Part shown: in pieces, positions 60,984 through 64,000 of the stretch
Layout of the letters: every line of letters begins with the position of its first letter
Numbering within the stretch: the first letter of the stretch is position 1
Source: JAEULH01 sp963746275
Lineage (GTDB): Bacteria > Pseudomonadota > Alphaproteobacteria > Rhodospirillales > Defluviicoccaceae
Length of the DNA stretch: 64,000 nt
Reading direction: 5' to 3'
NCBI GenBank assembly: GCA_963746275.1
Contig: CAVVAX010000008.1
Coordinates: 62,001-126,000 of the forward strand
The notes under the pieces: model-generated
Told to the model about the DNA's origin: nothing
The model's input: the letters and a program-made list of their open reading frames with translations, nothing else
Databases searched by the model: none
Translations under genes and position numbers: made by a program

Positions 60984-62068
60984 ATGGCTGCGGACTGGGA
61001 TACCAGCGGCATACATGAGCGGCGCGTCGACGAGCGCATGGCGCCCGAGCCCCGCCGCGGCTGGCTCGGCGCCCGGTTCGGCGGCTGGTCTAGGGGCCGC
61101 CGGCGGACCGCCGGCGTGCTGACCGGGCTCGTCTCCGTCGCGATCATCGCCGGCTATATCTGGTCCGGGACCGGCGACGCCGTGCCCGAGGCCGGCGTCG
61201 AGCCGCCGCTGATCCAGGCCGACGAGGGGCCGATCCGGGTGGCGCCGGAAAAGCCGGGAGGGATGGAGATCCCGCACCGCGACAAGCTGGTCCTCCAGCG
61301 GCTGCCGGGTGCGGAGGAGGATCCGCGCCGCGAGCGGCTGTTGCCGCCGCCGGAGGAGCCGCTGCCGCCGCCGCAAGAAGAGCCGGTCGCGGCCTACGAG
61401 CCTCCCGGCGAAAGGCTGCCGCCCTCGGCGCCGCCCCGCGAGAGTCTGCCCGAACCGCAAACGACCGCTCCGGTCCGTAGCGGCGAGACCGGCCGCGCCG
61501 TTGCGCCGTCCGCCACGGAGCCGGCGAGGCCGGTGGTGAAGACCGAACCGACGCCGCCGGCGCGGACACAGGCACCGCCGGCACAAGCCAGGTTGTCGGA
61601 CGGGCCGACGCGGCTGATCCCCAGGCGCAGCAGCCGGCGCCGCAGCGCTCCGCGGCGCTGGCGGCGCGGCGGCACCTACGTCTGGCCCTCGGACGGCGGC
61701 CGGTCGGCCGATGCTCCTCGGGCGGCCTGCCCGCGGGCGCGCGCCGCGAACGGGCGAGACCATGACGGCCATGCCTGCCGCCGGCGACGACGCAGCCGGC
61801 ACCGGCCGGGGCCGGCACGTTCATGGTCCAGCTCGCCGCGGTCAGCACCGCCGAGCAGGCACAGGCGGCCTGGTCGCGGCTGCGCGGCAACAACGGCGAT
61901 CTGCTCGCCGGCCTCAGCCCGTCCTATGCCCGCGCCGACCTGGGGACGAAGGGCGTCGTCTACCGTCTCCGCGCCGGGCCGGTGCAGGGGGAGACCCGGG
62001 CGCGGGCGCTCTGCGCCCAACTCGCGGGGCGCAAGGTAGACTGCATGGTCGTGAGGTCGGGTGGCTGA
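60984..62068 (+). CDS. SPOR-domain inner-membrane protein (frameshifted)
   Basis: Bitopic protein: cytoplasmic N-terminus, one helix (TAGVLTGLVSVAIIAGYIWS near residues 45-65) and a long Pro/Glu/Arg-rich periplasmic linker. The C-terminal SPOR domain (FMVQLAAVSTAEQAQAAWSR, GTKGVVYRLRAGPVQGETRA, CAQLAGRKVDCMVV) binds glycan strands lacking stem peptides. At least two extra bases between about 61620 and 61820 split linker and SPOR domain. Corrected length about 360 residues. The position between argS and nagZ matches other alphaproteobacteria. Likely divisome or cell-wall factor. Confidence 0.85.
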
Positions 62069-63105
62069 GCCGATGCCTGGCGCACCGGCCGCCGCCATCT
62101 TCGGGCTGTCGGGGCCGCAGCTCGAAGACCGCGAGCGCGCCTTCTTCCGCGCCGCCGACCCGCTGGGCTTCATCCTGTTCGCCCGCAATTGCGTCGACGA
62201 GGCGCAGGTCCGCGAGCTGATCCTGGCGCTGAAGGACTGCCTCGGCCGCGACGACGTGCCGATCCTCATCGACCAGGAGGGCGGACGGGTGCAGCGGCTG
62301 AGGCCGCCGCGCTGGCGGGCGGCGCCGGCCGGGGCGCGGTTCGCCGCCCTTGCTACCCATGCCGAGGACGATGCCATTGAAGCCGCTTGGCTGAACGCCC
62401 GGCTGCTCGCCGACGAACTTGCGGCACTCGGGATCACGGTCGATTGCGCCCCGGTCCTCGACATTCCGGTTCCAGGTGGCCACGACGTCATCGGCGATCG
62501 CGCCTATGGCACCACCGCGGAGCAGGTGGCGCTGCTCGGCCGCGCCGTCTGCGCCGGCCTGCTCGCCGGCGGCGTGCTGCCGGTGATCAAGCACATCCCC
62601 GGCCACGGCCGTGCCAGCGTCGACAGCCATGCCAGCCTGCCGGTGGTCGATGCGGCTCGCGAGCTGCTGGAACATACCGACTTCGCTCCCTTCCGTGCGC
62701 TCAGCGACATGCCATGGGCGATGACCGCGCATGTCGTCTACGCCGCCATCGACGCAGGCGCGCCGGCCACGACCTCGCCCCGCGTCATCGCCGAGGTCGT
62801 CCGCGGCTGGATCGGCTTCGACGGCGTGCTCGTCTCGGACGACCTGTGCATGAGAGCCCTGGCCGGCACACCGGGCGAACGGGCGGCGCTGGCCCTGGCC
62901 GCCGGCGTTGATGTTCTGCTCCACTGCAACGGCGACCTGGCGGAGATGGAGGCGATTGCCGCCGTCTGTCCGCGCTTGGGCGAGCGTCGCGTTGCGGCGG
63001 CTCGCCCGGGGCGAGGAGATGCGCCGGGCGGCGCAGACGAGCGGCTTCGACCGGCCTGCCGCCGTGGCGCGGGTGGATGCCCTGCTGGCAGGGGCGGTGG
63101 CTTGA
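62061..63105 (+). CDS. nagZ: Beta-N-acetylhexosaminidase NagZ (frameshifted)
   Basis: GH3 enzyme that removes GlcNAc from recycled cell-wall muropeptides in the cytoplasm. GFILFARNCVDEAQVRELIL, PILIDQEGGRVQRLRPPRW, KHIPGHGRASVDSHASLPVV (the catalytic Asp-His loop) and the nucleophile aspartate in VLVSDDLCMRALAG. The frame breaks near 62985; the C-terminus continues as LRRLARGEEMRRAAQTSGFD to TGA 63103-63105. GTG 62061 or ATG 62073 may be the start. Corrected length 347 residues. Uncorrected, it appears fused to the next gene. Confidence 0.93.
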
Positions 63106-63791
63106 GCGTCGCCGAGATCCTGGTCGAGGTCTCGGTCTGGGTGCTGCCGGTTCTCTTCGCCGTCACCTTCCACGAGGCCGCGCACGGCTGGGTCGCCTGG
63201 CGGCTCGGCGACGACACGGCCTACACGCAGGGGCGGGTGAGCTTCAATCCGCTCCGCCATATCGACCCGTTCGGCACGGTGCTGATGCCGGCGATGCTGC
63301 TGCTGCTCTCCGGCGGCCGGTTCATGTTCGGCTTCGCCAAGCCGGTGCCGGTGAACTTCCACCGCCTGAACAACCCGCGCCGCGACATGGCCGTGGTCGC
63401 CGCCGCCGGGCCGGGCATCAACTTCGCCATGGCTCTGGCCGCGGCCTTCCTCATCGTGCCGGCGGCCGCCTTGCCGGGGACGCTCGGCGCATGGACGGCG
63501 CAGAACCTGGCGAACGCGGTCTGGATCAACATCCTGCTCGCCATCTTCAACCTGCTGCCGTTGCCGCCGCTGGATGGCGGCCGCATCGCCGTCAGCGTCC
63601 TGCCCAACAGCCTGGCGGTGCCGCTGCAGCGGCTGGAACGCTACGGCCTCGTCATCGTCCTCGGCCTGGTGTTCCTGCTGCCCTTCATCGGCGCGCAGGC
63701 GGGCCTCGACCTCAACGTCTTCGGCTGGCTGGTGGTCGAGCCGGCGCGGGCGGTCGAGCGCATCTTCCTCACCGTTGGCGGCGTGCCATGA
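63102..63791 (+). CDS. Site-2 protease family (M50) membrane metalloprotease
   Basis: Intramembrane zinc protease family with about five hydrophobic helices. Zinc motif VTFHEAAHGWVAW (HExxH as HEAAH) and second motif NLLPLPPLDGGRIAVSVLPN. TTG 63102 overlaps the nagZ stop. 229 residues. No PDZ domain, unlike the RseP at 38969. Substrate unknown; encoded between nagZ and scpA in several alphaproteobacteria. Confidence 0.9.
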   Translation: MSVAEILVEVSVWVLPVLFAVTFHEAAHGWVAWRLGDDTAYTQGRVSFNPLRHIDPFGTVLMPAMLLLLSGGRFMFGFAKPVPVNFHRLNNPRRDMAVVAAAGPGINFAMALAAAFLIVPAAALPGTLGAWTAQNLANAVWINILLAIFNLLPLPPLDGGRIAVSVLPNSLAVPLQRLERYGLVIVLGLVFLLPFIGAQAGLDLNVFGWLVVEPARAVERIFLTVGGVP

Positions 63792-64000
63792 ACGCCGAGG
63801 GCCGAGCGCGCGGCCGCGTCGAGCCGTGCTCGACGGCGGGCATCCGCCTCGCGACTTCGTCGTCGATGTCGACGGCTACGAGGGTCCGCTCGATCTGCTG
63901 CTTGTCGCTCGCCCGCGAGCAGAAGGTGGACCTGACCCAGATCTCGATCGTGCGCCTGGCCGAGCAGTACCTCGATTTCGTCGCCGCCGTCCGCCATGCC
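63788..64000 (+). CDS. scpA: Segregation and condensation protein A, 5' part (frameshifted)
   Basis: Kleisin subunit of the SMC-ScpAB chromosome condensin. The window ends inside it. The recognisable N-terminal region is DFVVDVDGYEGPLDLLL in one frame, followed after a shift near 63900 by SLAREQKVDLTQISIVRLAE, then QYLDFVAAVRHA. The ATG at 63788 overlaps the protease stop but is in a third frame, so either another indel lies at about 63800-63830 or the start is GTG 63826. Confidence 0.85.
   Translation, partial: MNAEGRARGRVEPCSTAGIRLATSSSMSTATRVRSICCLSLAREQKVDLTQISIVRLAEQYLDFVAAVRHA

Noticed and set aside
62061..63791. Apparent NagZ-metalloprotease fusion (576 residues)
   Set aside because: The NagZ C-terminus continues in another frame to its own stop at 63105, and the protease has its own TTG start. 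The extra base in nagZ happens to put the two in one frame.

Overview
The window looks like a chromosomal segment of a GC-rich alphaproteobacterium. Three things point to Rhodospirillales: the uninterrupted nuoA-N operon followed by birA, coaX, rnj, mce, DUF1467, proS, lolC, lolD and dnaE in that order; short proS and EF-Ts proteins of alphaproteobacterial type; and dispersed palindromic repeats typical of the class. Species cannot be assigned from sequence alone. I see no phage, transposase, CRISPR array, rRNA or conjugation gene.

Layout. 1-3737: the end of treZ, then treY (trehalose from glycogen-like glucans). 3738-4155: a palindromic repeat and tRNA-Asp(GUC). 4274-18626: all 14 subunits of respiratory complex I. 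18626-23351: biotin ligase, pantothenate kinase, RNase J, methylmalonyl-CoA epimerase, a DUF1467 protein and 3-methyladenine glycosylase. 23756-30719: prolyl-tRNA synthetase, LolC/E and LolD (lipoprotein release), and DNA polymerase III alpha. 31045-33280: a CstA-type transporter with its YbdD partner. 33457-43175: the rpsB-tsf-pyrH-frr-cdsA-dxr-rseP-bamA-skp block of translation, isoprenoid, phospholipid and outer-membrane assembly genes. 43227-45075: a minus-strand block with an unknown membrane-anchored helical protein and fabZ, where lpxD/fabZ/lpxA would normally follow skp. 45435-50016: a branched-chain amino-acid-type ABC transporter with a fused LivH-LivM permease. 50048-55647: an accessory envelope region of mostly secreted or lipid-anchored proteins: an unknown secreted protein, a Sel1-repeat lipoprotein, a FecR-domain protein with a very long glycine-rich tail, DUF4170, an OmpA-type lipoprotein and an Ala/Glu-repeat lipoprotein. 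56108-64000: a His-rich pentapeptide-repeat protein, exonuclease III, an A-type Fe-S carrier, dGTPase, argS, a SPOR-domain protein, nagZ, an M50 protease and the start of scpA.

The sequence carries a dense set of single-base frameshifts in conserved genes, including essential ones such as rpsB, argS, nuoF and nuoG. Nearly all are one extra base, several sit in three-base homopolymers, and removing the base restores the usual protein length. The simplest reading is sequence or assembly error. Coordinates below therefore span the intended gene across each shift. The same errors create apparent giant fusion ORFs that are not real.

I did not find a clear undescribed multi-gene defence or mobile system. 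The most original signals are a histidine column in register along a pentapeptide-repeat beta-helix (56108-56659), the FecR/glycine-rich plus Sel1 lipoprotein operon, the rearranged lipid A locus with an AT-richer unknown gene, and dispersed hairpin repeats that extend host reading frames.
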